DNA from: Candidatus Methylomirabilis tolerans
Lineage (GTDB): Bacteria; Methylomirabilota; Methylomirabilia; Methylomirabilales; Methylomirabilaceae
NCBI GenBank assembly: GCA_019912425.1
Contig: JAIOIU010000126.1
Coordinates: 1 to 32,518 of the forward strand
Reading direction: 5' to 3'
Length of the DNA stretch: 32,518 bases
Both the position numbers and the translations under genes were made by a program. This document shows positions 15,420 to 23,254 of the stretch, in pieces. The first letter of the stretch is position 1. Every line of letters starts with the position of its first letter. The notes under the pieces were generated by a model. It made no database searches and was not told the DNA's origin. It saw nothing but the letters and a program-made list of their open reading frames with translations.

Positions 15420-18415
15420 GCCCCTCGGTGGTGTCGTTGTTAGGCCGGCTGATGCCTCTGCATCGTTTCCGAAAACTGCTCATCTGGTCCGGTGCGATCT
15501 TCGCGGTATTGATACTATTTGCGTTCTTTGGTCTCCCTCCGCTTGTACGATCATTTCTGATGCGAACACTCTCGGATACGCTTCACCGCGAAGTCACGAT
15601 CCAGCAGATCAAGATCAATCCTTTCACGCTCTCACTGACGGTGAAAGATCTTCTGATCAAAGACCGCGAGACACCCGAAACGTTCGTGTCGTTTGATCAG
15701 CTCTTCATCAACCTCCAGAGCTTGTCCGCGCTCCGCTGGGCTGTAATTCTAAAGGATATGCGCGTAGATCGGCCCTACATCCGGATCGTCCGGCATCAGG
15801 ATGGCTCCTACAACTTCTCCGATCTCCTGGTAGCGAGTGACTCGGGCCAGGGTGGCAATACAGCCGCTCGCAGGTTCTCACTCAATAATATTCGGATCGT
15901 GGACGGCAGCGTGGACCTGCTGGATCAGCCAAGGCAGACAAGTCACACCGTCAGAGACGCGAACATCGTGATTCCGTTTCTCTCAAACTTCCCCTACTAC
16001 CTGGAGACATCTGTCGAACCACGATTGTCGGCAACAATCAACGGCAGCCAGTATGTCCTTGAAGGCAAGACAAAACCGTTTGCCTCCTCTCGGCAGACCA
16101 CTTTCGATATCGATATCGCCGATCTCGATATTCCCCACTATCTCGCGTATGTCCCGATCGAGACCAACTTCAAGATCCGTTCAGGGAAGTTGACCGTCAA
16201 GGCGCAACTCTCCTTCGTTCAACACCAAAGGCAGACCTTGACGGTAGAAGGCCGCCTCGCACTGCGACAGGTCTCCGTAAGCGATGCGCAGGGTCAACCG
16301 CTTCTGACGTTCCCGCTTCTGGACATCTCACTCGCACCCACGGAACCCATTGCCAGGCGCTTTCATATGGCATCCGTAACGCTGGAAGCGCCGGAACTGT
16401 TCATCAGGCGCGATCCCAATGGGGTGACGAACATCCAGACCCTTTTTCCTCGTAATCCGGATCCCCCAACCGACGTCAAGGCTCAAGATGCGCCCACCCC
16501 TGCCGTAGTGGATATCGACACGTTTCAAGTAAGTAAGGGAACGCTTTCCCTTTCGGATGCGGCTGCGGCGATGCTCTCCAAAGCCGAGCAGCGCACTGAG
16601 GATCACACACCTACGAAGCCGGCCGTTATCGTTGCTGACGAGATCAGCGTGAAGGCCGATAACCTCACGACTACACAAGGTCGCCAGGGCACGACCGTCG
16701 TTTCGTTCCGTCTGAATAAGGGGGGAACGGCCACGGTCAGTGGTCCGGTCGGTCTTACCCCACCGTCCGCGCAATTGGCCGTACGCCTCAAAGCGATCGA
16801 TCTCCGCCCTTTTCAACCCTATTTCACTGATCGGGTCAAGATCCACGTCACGCGGGGCGCCGTGTCAACGGCAGGCAATCTGTCGGTCGGCTATCAGGAT
16901 GAGTCCGGCCTGCAGGCTGTCTACAAAGGAAGCGCATCTGTGGCGCAGTTTGGATCTGTCGACAAGGTTCATGCGCAGGATTTTCTGAGTTGGCAGTCTC
17001 TCGCGTTCGGCGACCTCGATGTGGGCTATAACCCGACCTACGTGCATATCGGGAAGGTTGCGCTGACCGACTTCTACGCCGGACTAATCGTTCATCCCGA
17101 TGGCTCCGTGAATCTCGCGCAGATCATGGAAAAGAGAACGCGAGAGGATCAGCCGGTCCCCGCGGACACCTCGACCACTGTCCCGCCGCCTGCCCCCGCC
17201 AAGACCTCCGGGCAAGCCGGCACCGATGTCCGAATCCGAACGGTTACCCTTCAAGGCGGACGTATCAGTTTCTCGGACGCATCGGTGAAACCGCCGTATT
17301 CCATGGACCTGGCAGAGCTCGGTGGGAGGGTGTCCGGACTGTCGTCAGGTGAAGCTACCCTCGCGGATGTTGAGCTCAGAGGTAAGGTCAATCAGTTTGC
17401 GCCCCTCGAGATCGTAGGGAAGATCAACCCGCTGCGCGAGGACCTTTTTGTAGACCTGAAAGTCAGATTTAAGGATATGGACCTCAGCGCCATGACCCCC
17501 TACTCCGGAAAATATGTCGGCTACACGATCGAAAAGGGCAAGCTCTCCTTCGATCTGAATTATCAGATTGCCAAGCGGAAGCTGGATTCCACGAACAATC
17601 TGTTTCTGGATCAGTTCACCCTGGGAGAGAAGGTGGAGAGCCCGACCGCCACGAGCTTGCCGGTCAGATTGGCTATTGCCCTCTTGAAGGACAGAAATGG
17701 AGAGATCCGCCTGGACCTTCCAGTGACCGGGAGTCTTGACGACCCTAAATTCAGTGTCTGGAAAGTTGTACTGCAGATCCTCGTCAACCTGATCTCAAAG
17801 GCAGCCACGGCTCCGTTTGCCCTGCTCGGCGCGCTCATGGGGGGTGGAGAGGAATTGGGATATCTTGAGTATGAGCCAGGAAGCGCGACCGTGACCGGTG
17901 CGAACGCTCAGAAGATTGAAAAGCTGGTCAAGGCGCTGTATGAGCGGCCCTCGCTGAAGCTTGAGATCGCAGGCCATGTTGATCCCGAAAAGGATAAAGA
18001 CGGGCTGCGCCAGATTCAGTTTATGAGGAAGCTAAAGGTCCAGAAATTCAATCAGCGTCTCAAACAGGGCCAGGCATCGATCCCGGTCGATGAACTGACC
18101 ATCGAGCCCGCCGAATACGAGCCATACCTGAAGCTGGCCTACAAGGCGGAAAGATTCCCCAAACCACGTAACTTCTTAGGGTTTGCAAAGGATCTTCCGG
18201 TTCCTGAAATGGAGAAGCTGATGCTGACCCACACCCAGATCACGGATGACGACCTGCGGCTGCTGGCTTCTCAGCGTGCCGGAAAGGTTAAGGACGCCAT
18301 CCTGCGATCGGAAAAGGTTGAGTCGGAGCGGCTGTTTATCATTGAGCCCAAGTCGCTCGCGCCTGAGAAACGTGACACGCTGAAACAGAGCCGCGTTGAT
18401 TTCACAATCCGCTAA
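15416..18415 (+). CDS. DUF748 / AsmA-like envelope protein
   Basis: A 999-residue protein with one N-terminal membrane anchor (about residues 20-42) and a long periplasmic part. The opening after the anchor (REVTIQQIKINPFTLSLTVK) and the repeated beta-rich blocks match DUF748 proteins, relatives of the AsmA/TamB/YhdP bridge-like group implicated in lipid transport and outer-membrane homeostasis. The last 170 or so residues (GSATVTGANAQKIEKLVKAL, LEIAGHVDPEKD) resemble the OmpA-like module that often ends DUF748 proteins. A Pro/Thr-rich linker lies near residues 575-595. It is coupled to the MscS gene upstream. Cargo and function are not known from sequence. Confidence 0.82.
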   Translation: MSPSVVSLLGRLMPLHRFRKLLIWSGAIFAVLILFAFFGLPPLVRSFLMRTLSDTLHREVTIQQIKINPFTLSLTVKDLLIKDRETPETFVSFDQLFINLQSLSALRWAVILKDMRVDRPYIRIVRHQDGSYNFSDLLVASDSGQGGNTAARRFSLNNIRIVDGSVDLLDQPRQTSHTVRDANIVIPFLSNFPYYLETSVEPRLSATINGSQYVLEGKTKPFASSRQTTFDIDIADLDIPHYLAYVPIETNFKIRSGKLTVKAQLSFVQHQRQTLTVEGRLALRQVSVSDAQGQPLLTFPLLDISLAPTEPIARRFHMASVTLEAPELFIRRDPNGVTNIQTLFPRNPDPPTDVKAQDAPTPAVVDIDTFQVSKGTLSLSDAAAAMLSKAEQRTEDHTPTKPAVIVADEISVKADNLTTTQGRQGTTVVSFRLNKGGTATVSGPVGLTPPSAQLAVRLKAIDLRPFQPYFTDRVKIHVTRGAVSTAGNLSVGYQDESGLQAVYKGSASVAQFGSVDKVHAQDFLSWQSLAFGDLDVGYNPTYVHIGKVALTDFYAGLIVHPDGSVNLAQIMEKRTREDQPVPADTSTTVPPPAPAKTSGQAGTDVRIRTVTLQGGRISFSDASVKPPYSMDLAELGGRVSGLSSGEATLADVELRGKVNQFAPLEIVGKINPLREDLFVDLKVRFKDMDLSAMTPYSGKYVGYTIEKGKLSFDLNYQIAKRKLDSTNNLFLDQFTLGEKVESPTATSLPVRLAIALLKDRNGEIRLDLPVTGSLDDPKFSVWKVVLQILVNLISKAATAPFALLGALMGGGEELGYLEYEPGSATVTGANAQKIEKLVKALYERPSLKLEIAGHVDPEKDKDGLRQIQFMRKLKVQKFNQRLKQGQASIPVDELTIEPAEYEPYLKLAYKAERFPKPRNFLGFAKDLPVPEMEKLMLTHTQITDDDLRLLASQRAGKVKDAILRSEKVESERLFIIEPKSLAPEKRDTLKQSRVDFTIR

Positions 18416-18442
18416 TTGAAGCGACCAGCTTTCGGCCGGGTT

Positions 18443-18468
18443 GTCGGGTTACGCTGTGCTAACCCGAC
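18443..18468. terminator. Perfect 9-bp hairpin, candidate terminator or REP-like palindrome
   Basis: GTCGGGTTA (18443-18451) pairs perfectly with TAACCCGAC (18460-18468) across an eight-base loop. It stands 28 bases after the DUF748 stop and before the oxidase promoter, a natural place for a terminator. No T-run follows, so it is either a Rho-assisted or bidirectional structure or a copy of a dispersed REP-type palindrome; hairpins of similar sequence are common in other proteobacterial-like genomes. Confidence 0.5.
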
Positions 18469-18511
18469 CCACGGCTGAGCGCTGATTGATGGCCGCTATT
18501 TCCGTTTGACA

Positions 18512-18540
18512 TTGACACCGTCTTGGGCGAATGCTAGAAA
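18512..18540 (+). promoter_or_regulatory. Sigma70-like promoter of the cytochrome oxidase operon
   Basis: Perfect -35 TTGACA at 18512-18517, a 17-base spacer and -10 TAGAAA at 18535-18540 with an extended TG at 18532-18533. A second TTGACA overlaps one base earlier (18506-18511). Transcription would start near 18547, giving a leader of about 60 bases before the subunit II ATG at 18608. Confidence 0.6.
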
Positions 18541-18607
18541 CCCTTATAGTCTTTCTTTAACAGCGTGTCTGTAACGATCCGGTAACTCTGATCGAGGCGC
18601 ACGGGGC

Positions 18608-19303
18608 ATGTTTCTGGACTGGCTTCCTGAAAATATCTCAACCTATGGGGGGGAGATCGACTCGATCTTCTGGATGATCTATTACATCACGCTGGCCTGG
18701 TTCGTTGTCACCGTGGGAGCCTTGCTCAGCTTCGTTCTGCTCTTTCGCCGCCGCGATGGCCGACGCGCCGCCTATATTACGGGCAATAAACTTTCGCAGG
18801 CTGCGTGGATTCTCGTCCCGACCGTGCTCGTCCTTGCGCTTGACTTATGGATCGATTTTCGAGGAGGCGATGCATGGGCGAAAATCAAGCTTCACGTACC
18901 ACCAAGCGAGCTCCAGATGCAGGTCACTGGAAAGCAGTTTAACTGGGAGATTCTGTATCCAGGGCCGGACGGCCGGTTCGGAACGGCGGATGATCTTCAG
19001 ATCGACAATGAGTTGCACGTCCCGGTAAACAAGGTTGTCGGTGTCACCCTCAAGTCAAAAGATGTCATCCATAGTCTGTTCCTGCCGAACTTACGCCTGC
19101 AGCAGAACGTGATACCCGGACGTGAGTTTCAGGCCTGGTTCCAGGCTACCAAGACCGGCGTGTTCGAGATCCCCTGCACCGAGCTCTGTGGATTCGGCCA
19201 CTCAGGGATGATCGGACATTTGACCGTCCACACGGCTGAGGAGTATACCAAGTGGATGAAGGAACAGTGGCCTTCCGCAACGGGAGAGGCGATACTACGC
19301 TAA
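18608..19303 (+). CDS. ctaC: Cytochrome c oxidase subunit II
   Basis: A 231-residue subunit II of a heme-copper oxidase. It takes electrons from cytochrome c through the binuclear CuA centre and passes them to heme a. Two N-terminal membrane helices (about 21-46 and 64-83) are followed by a periplasmic cupredoxin domain. All CuA ligands are present: H155, then C190, E192, C194, H198 and M201 in PCTELCGFGHSGM. The aromatic patch GKQFNWEILYPG lies at about 108-119. There is no fused cytochrome c domain, unlike caa3 enzymes. No lipobox or long signal sequence is seen. It leads the operon II-I-III-IV and follows a good promoter. Confidence 0.96.
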   Translation: MFLDWLPENISTYGGEIDSIFWMIYYITLAWFVVTVGALLSFVLLFRRRDGRRAAYITGNKLSQAAWILVPTVLVLALDLWIDFRGGDAWAKIKLHVPPSELQMQVTGKQFNWEILYPGPDGRFGTADDLQIDNELHVPVNKVVGVTLKSKDVIHSLFLPNLRLQQNVIPGREFQAWFQATKTGVFEIPCTELCGFGHSGMIGHLTVHTAEEYTKWMKEQWPSATGEAILR

Positions 19304-19325
19304 ACTCCAAGGACATAGACCAACC

Positions 19326-21062
19326 ATGACTCATCCGCCAAGGGTAGTTCCCATTCCCTCGTCTGCTCCCCATGCGGCGCACGAGGAGCATGGCTTTTGG
19401 CGCACCTATGTCTTCACAATCGATCACAAAACGATCGCCAAACAGTATCTTTTTCTTGGCCTCGTGATGGCGTTCGTAGGCAGCTACCTGGCCTATGTGA
19501 TGCGCTGGCAGCTTGCCTTTCCCGATACGTCGATCCCTGGATTCGGATTTGTGGGGCCGGAGACATACAACGCGCTTATCACCAACCACGGCACGATCAT
19601 GGTATTTTTTGTGGCAATGCCGATCTTGCTTGGAGCGTTTGGAAACTTCCTGATCCCACTCATGATCGGCGCCAGGGATATGGCCTTCCCGCGGCTCAAC
19701 ATGCTCTCCTTTTGGATCCTCGCGGTCGCTGCTCTCGTCATCCTGGCATCATTCTTTGTTCCCGCTGGTGGGGCTGCCGCCGGTTGGACCGGCTATGCGC
19801 CGCTGAGCGCGAGGGCGGAATATACCGGTGTGAACTGGGGGATCAACCTCTGGCTTCTTGCTCATGCCCTTGAGTTTGCCTCCTTCCTGATGGGTGGCAT
19901 CAATTTCCTCACCACCGCGATCACCATGCGGGCGCCGGGGATGACCTTTTTCCGTCTTCCGCTCGTTATCTGGATGCTTCTGACCGCTTCCATCATCTTC
20001 TTGCTCTCTGTCGGACCGCTGATCGCGGCAGCCGTCATGCTCTTGATGGATCGGCTCCTGGACACCAGCTTCTTTGTGCCTGAAGGGGGCGGTGATCCCC
20101 TGCTCTGGGAGCATCTCTTCTGGTTCTTCGGCCATCCTGAGGTCTACGTCCTCCTGTTGCCTGGGCTTGGGGCGGTACTGGAAGTCCTGGCTGTCTTCTC
20201 GAGGAAACCAATCTTTGGCTACCGATGGATCATCTACGCAACCATCGCTACTGGGTTCCTCAGCATGATTGTCTGGGCACATCACATGTTCGTCAGTGGC
20301 ATGGATCCCCGGCTCGTCATGCCGTTTAGCATTTCCACCATCCTGATCTCCGTGCCAATTGCGCTCATCGTTTTCGCGATGATCCTCACCCTGTGGAAGG
20401 GCTCGATCCGTCTGACGACGCCGATGCTCTGGGCCTTGGGGTTTGTCGTGATGTTCATTTTCGGAGGACTCACCGGCATTGTCCTTGGTTCTGCGCCGGT
20501 CAACATTCAGGTCCACGGGACCTACTTCGTCGTGGCCCACTTTCACACCGTTCTCTTAAGCGTCGTCATATTCGGCGGTTTTACCGGCCTGTACTTTTGG
20601 TTTCCAAAGATGTTCGGTCGGATGATGAATGAGCCCATGGGAAAACTGCACTTTCTGCTCACTCTCATCTTCTTTAATCTGACTTTTTTCCCTATGCATG
20701 CCGTCGGCCTCGCTGGAATGCCGCGCCGTATTGCCAACCCGCTCCAATACGAGTCCCTGACAGCGATTCAACCGTGGAACGTCTACATTACGATCGGTGC
20801 GATCGGGCTTATCGTCGCTCAGCTTCCGTTCCTGATGAACTTTGTCTGGAGCATCCTGGCCGGTAAGAAGGCGGAACCCAACCCCTGGGAGGCGGCAACG
20901 CTCGAGTGGACCGCCCCCTCACCTCCGCCTCACGGCAACTGGGGAGAAACGATCCCGACCGTCTATCGCGGTCCGTATGAGTACAGCCCTCCAGGTGTTC
21001 GCGAGGATTATCTTCCGCAGGATCGCGCCCTGGCGGCGAGTTCTGCTCAGAAGAAGCGTTGA
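19326..21062 (+). CDS. ctaD: Cytochrome c oxidase subunit I
   Basis: The 578-residue catalytic subunit with about twelve membrane helices, which reduces oxygen to water and pumps protons. Heme a ligands are H88 (ITNHGTIMVFF) and H407. Heme a3 ligand is H405 (VAHFHTVL). CuB ligands are H270, H319 and H320, with Y274 forming the usual His-Tyr crosslink in GHPEVY. E272 in that motif marks an A1-type (D-channel) enzyme. AAGGA at 19309-19313 precedes the ATG. The soluble C-terminal tail after about residue 520 is rich in proline. Nothing essential is missing. The last codons abut the subunit III start. Confidence 0.97.
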   Translation: MTHPPRVVPIPSSAPHAAHEEHGFWRTYVFTIDHKTIAKQYLFLGLVMAFVGSYLAYVMRWQLAFPDTSIPGFGFVGPETYNALITNHGTIMVFFVAMPILLGAFGNFLIPLMIGARDMAFPRLNMLSFWILAVAALVILASFFVPAGGAAAGWTGYAPLSARAEYTGVNWGINLWLLAHALEFASFLMGGINFLTTAITMRAPGMTFFRLPLVIWMLLTASIIFLLSVGPLIAAAVMLLMDRLLDTSFFVPEGGGDPLLWEHLFWFFGHPEVYVLLLPGLGAVLEVLAVFSRKPIFGYRWIIYATIATGFLSMIVWAHHMFVSGMDPRLVMPFSISTILISVPIALIVFAMILTLWKGSIRLTTPMLWALGFVVMFIFGGLTGIVLGSAPVNIQVHGTYFVVAHFHTVLLSVVIFGGFTGLYFWFPKMFGRMMNEPMGKLHFLLTLIFFNLTFFPMHAVGLAGMPRRIANPLQYESLTAIQPWNVYITIGAIGLIVAQLPFLMNFVWSILAGKKAEPNPWEAATLEWTAPSPPPHGNWGETIPTVYRGPYEYSPPGVREDYLPQDRALAASSAQKKR

Positions 21063-21067
21063 CACAT

Positions 21068-21634
21068 ATGGCCGCCGTATCCGAACAGTCCGCTCCCGCG
21101 CTACGCGGCAAGATCGCCATCTGGTGGCTGATTGCCTCTGAGGTGATGGTCTTTGGAGGCGCCGTCGGCAGTTATATTATGGCTCGAGCGGCCAGCCCGG
21201 GATGGTCGGCAGAGGCCGCTCATCTGAGCACCTCCATGGCAACGATCAACACCTTTGTCCTGCTGACCAGCAGTATGACCATGGCGATGGCCTTTGCCGC
21301 CTACCAAAAGGATGATCAGCGTGGGGTGCAAAAATTCCTGCTGTGCACCATCCTGCTTGGGCTGGCATTCCTCGGAATCAAAGCCTATGAGTATATCTCC
21401 CACATTACGGAGAACGCCGCACCGTGGAGCGGTTCCTTCTGGTCTTTTTATTACCTGCTGACGGGACTACACGCGCTGCACGTCATTGCCGGGGTCGTTG
21501 TGAACGTCATCCTGTTGCTGGCGGCAGGGAGAGGGTTGCGCACCGGTTATCGGATCGAGATTGCGGGGTTGTACTGGCACTTTGTCGACATCGTCTGGAT
21601 CTTTCTCTTCCCGCTTCTCTATCTTTCGTACTGA
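21068..21634 (+). CDS. ctaE: Cytochrome c oxidase subunit III
   Basis: A 188-residue subunit III in the five-helix bacterial form. The first helix contains WWLIASEVMVFGG with the conserved glutamate, and the C-terminus ends in GLYWHFVDIVWIFLFPLLYL, the most conserved stretch of the family. Subunit III stabilises subunit I and supports proton uptake. ATG 21068 lies six bases after the subunit I stop. A TTG at 21059 would overlap that stop and is the alternative start. No strong Shine-Dalgarno site is visible, consistent with translational coupling. Confidence 0.94.
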   Translation: MAAVSEQSAPALRGKIAIWWLIASEVMVFGGAVGSYIMARAASPGWSAEAAHLSTSMATINTFVLLTSSMTMAMAFAAYQKDDQRGVQKFLLCTILLGLAFLGIKAYEYISHITENAAPWSGSFWSFYYLLTGLHALHVIAGVVVNVILLLAAGRGLRTGYRIEIAGLYWHFVDIVWIFLFPLLYLSY

Positions 21635-21646
21635 AGGAGGCCCTAA

Positions 21647-21925
21647 GTGACTACTGAACGAGTTCACCCGAACTATGTGGCTATCTGGGTGTGGCTGGTC
21701 GTGTTGATGGTCGCCGGTCTCCTCGCAACCCATTTGCCATTGGGAAAACCGGCTATCAATAATCTGATCTTTGCGATTGCAACCGTCAAGGCTGTGCTGG
21801 TCGCGCTGAACTACATGCACCTGAAATCTGAGAATTGGCTGATCTATGCTCTGGCGATCGTTCCAGTGCTCCTCGTCGTTGCCATGACCTTAGTTCTTTT
21901 TCCAGACATCGTCTTCCACCATTGA
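21647..21925 (+). CDS. ctaF: Cytochrome c oxidase subunit IV (prokaryotic type)
   Basis: A 92-residue protein with three membrane helices (about 12-28, 37-58, 64-87). The middle helix holds VKAVLVALNYMHLKSEN, the signature of small bacterial oxidase subunit IV proteins that help assemble or stabilise the complex. It starts with GTG, six bases after a perfect AAGGAGG (21634-21640), which settles the start. It follows subunit III by 12 bases and is the last oxidase subunit of the operon. Confidence 0.9.
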   Translation: MTTERVHPNYVAIWVWLVVLMVAGLLATHLPLGKPAINNLIFAIATVKAVLVALNYMHLKSENWLIYALAIVPVLLVVAMTLVLFPDIVFHH

Positions 21926-21963
21926 GCGCGTCTTGTGACGCAGCGTGAGGATTCTGTATAACT

Positions 21964-23079
21964 ATGGCTAAAGGCGCAAATGTCATCATTATCGGCGGCG
22001 GGATTATCGGCGTGGCCACCGCCTACGCCCTGACGCGAGCGCACGTCAAGCGTGTCGTCCTGATCGAACGCGGAGGGCTCGGGCGGCAGGCATCGCGGGC
22101 GTCGGCAGGCATGTTGGTGCCTCAGGCAGAGGCGGAAGAGCCCGGACCTTTCTTCGATCTTTGCCTTGCCGCAAAGGATCGCTATCGGGGGCTGGCCGAT
22201 GAAATTCGAGACGCAACCGGCGAGGACATTGAGTATTGCCGGTGGGGGCTGCTATACCTCGTTGATCCGACCGAGCACGAAGCCGCCAAAGGACGAGCGG
22301 CCTGGCAGCGATCGGCCGGCCTGCGCGTGGAGGAACTGTCCGGACGTGAGGTGCGTGCCTTGGAACCTGCCCTGAATCCAGAGATCGGCGGCGCGCTCTT
22401 CTTTCCGGATGAGGCCCATGTCAGACCCTGTACCGTCGTGTCCGGGCTGGCGGCGGGGGCGCGCGCCGGCGGCGCTGAGATCCTGGAGAACGTCGAAGCG
22501 GTCGACTTTATTCTGGATGAGGACCGGCTGCGCGGCGTGAACGTCGGAGGAAAAACCATCCTGGCAGACACTGTAGTCGCCTGTGCCGGCGCATGGTCCG
22601 GCCGCCTTCTGGATCGCATCGGCCATAGACTTCCTATGGAACCTGTGCGAGGCCAGATCATTCGGGCTCGATTTGAACGTCCGCCACTCACCCACCCCGT
22701 CTGGGGCCCGGTTGGGTATCTCGTTCCGCGACTGAACGGGGAACTCCTGATCGGCACAACCGTTGAACAAGCGGGATTTGTCTCGGCCTCTACACTTGCA
22801 GGTGTGGCGGAGCTGTGTGAAGCCGCCAGGACGATGGTGCCCAACCTGATGACCGCGCCTCTCGACAGAACATGGGCAGGACTACGTCCCAGACTGCCGG
22901 ATGGTCTGCCTGCCATTGGTCGCTTTGCGAATATTCCGAATCTGATCGTGGCCACGGGGCACTACCGTAACGGGATCCTGCTCGGACCCCTGACGGGAGA
23001 GTTGATCGCCGATCTGATTCTGGACAAAGAGCCGTCTTTTCCCCTCCAGCCTTTCTCTCCGGATCGATTTGCCGGCTGA
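21964..23079 (+). CDS. thiO: Glycine oxidase ThiO (FAD-dependent)
   Basis: A 371-residue flavoprotein of the DAO family. It has an N-terminal FAD-binding Rossmann motif (VIIIGGGIIGVATAYALT), the acidic end of strand two (VVLIERGGLGRQAS), and SRASAGMLVPQAE typical of glycine oxidases. The C-terminus carries LRPRLPDGLPAIG and ATGHYRNGILLGPLTG, both conserved in ThiO. The enzyme oxidises glycine to iminoglycine for the thiazole ring of thiamine. GAGGA lies about 12 bases before the ATG. It follows the oxidase operon by 38 bases and may be read from it; there is no room for a TPP riboswitch. No other thi gene is in the window. A related amino-acid oxidase is the alternative. Confidence 0.88.
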   Translation: MAKGANVIIIGGGIIGVATAYALTRAHVKRVVLIERGGLGRQASRASAGMLVPQAEAEEPGPFFDLCLAAKDRYRGLADEIRDATGEDIEYCRWGLLYLVDPTEHEAAKGRAAWQRSAGLRVEELSGREVRALEPALNPEIGGALFFPDEAHVRPCTVVSGLAAGARAGGAEILENVEAVDFILDEDRLRGVNVGGKTILADTVVACAGAWSGRLLDRIGHRLPMEPVRGQIIRARFERPPLTHPVWGPVGYLVPRLNGELLIGTTVEQAGFVSASTLAGVAELCEAARTMVPNLMTAPLDRTWAGLRPRLPDGLPAIGRFANIPNLIVATGHYRNGILLGPLTGELIADLILDKEPSFPLQPFSPDRFAG

Positions 23080-23182
23080 CGCGACGGGCTAACGCTGGGC
23101 CAGGCACCTCTCCACTCCTGTCATAGCGTCATAGGCGGGAAGGGCGATCCAAGAATGTTCACCTCATACCTAGAAATATCCC

Positions 23183-23212
23183 TTGCCATCGATAGGAATA
23201 ACCGGCTATATT
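23183..23212 (+). promoter_or_regulatory. Predicted promoter of the AAA ATPase gene
   Basis: -35 TTGCCA (23183-23188), 18-base spacer, -10 TATATT (23207-23212). The -10 lies inside the first copy of a repeated operator-like site (23201-23222), so a protein bound there would block RNA polymerase. Transcription would begin near 23219. Confidence 0.45.
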
Positions 23213-23254
23213 TATGACCGGTATTGACACTAATCGGGTATAATAATGACCAGT
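23201..23254. repeat. Two 22-base operator-like direct repeats at the ATPase start
   Basis: Copies at 23201-23222 and 23233-23254 match at 17 of 22 positions (consensus A-Y-CGG-S-TATA-W-T-W-ATGACC-R-GT). They lie exactly 32 bases apart, about three helical turns. The first copy has palindromic ends, ACCGG and CCGGT, and covers the -10 element; the second covers the ATG at 23246. The layout suggests a repressor site, perhaps autoregulatory. Confidence 0.55.

Noticed and set aside
19749-20546. 265-codon frame on the - strand
   Set aside because: It lies fully antisense to the catalytic subunit gene ctaD and has a highly charged, repetitive composition typical of a mirrored membrane-protein gene.
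21926-21963. TPP riboswitch before thiO
   Set aside because: Only 38 bases separate thiO from the oxidase operon, too few for the riboswitch, and its core motifs are absent.
22182-22955. 257-codon frame on the - strand
   Set aside because: Antisense to thiO, whose protein is complete and well conserved. The Ser/Arg/Pro-rich translation is a GC-bias artefact.
23224-23244. TTGACA and TATAAT just before the ATPase gene
   Set aside because: Both boxes are perfect but only nine bases apart, and the TATAAT touches the ATG. They cannot serve as a standard promoter together.
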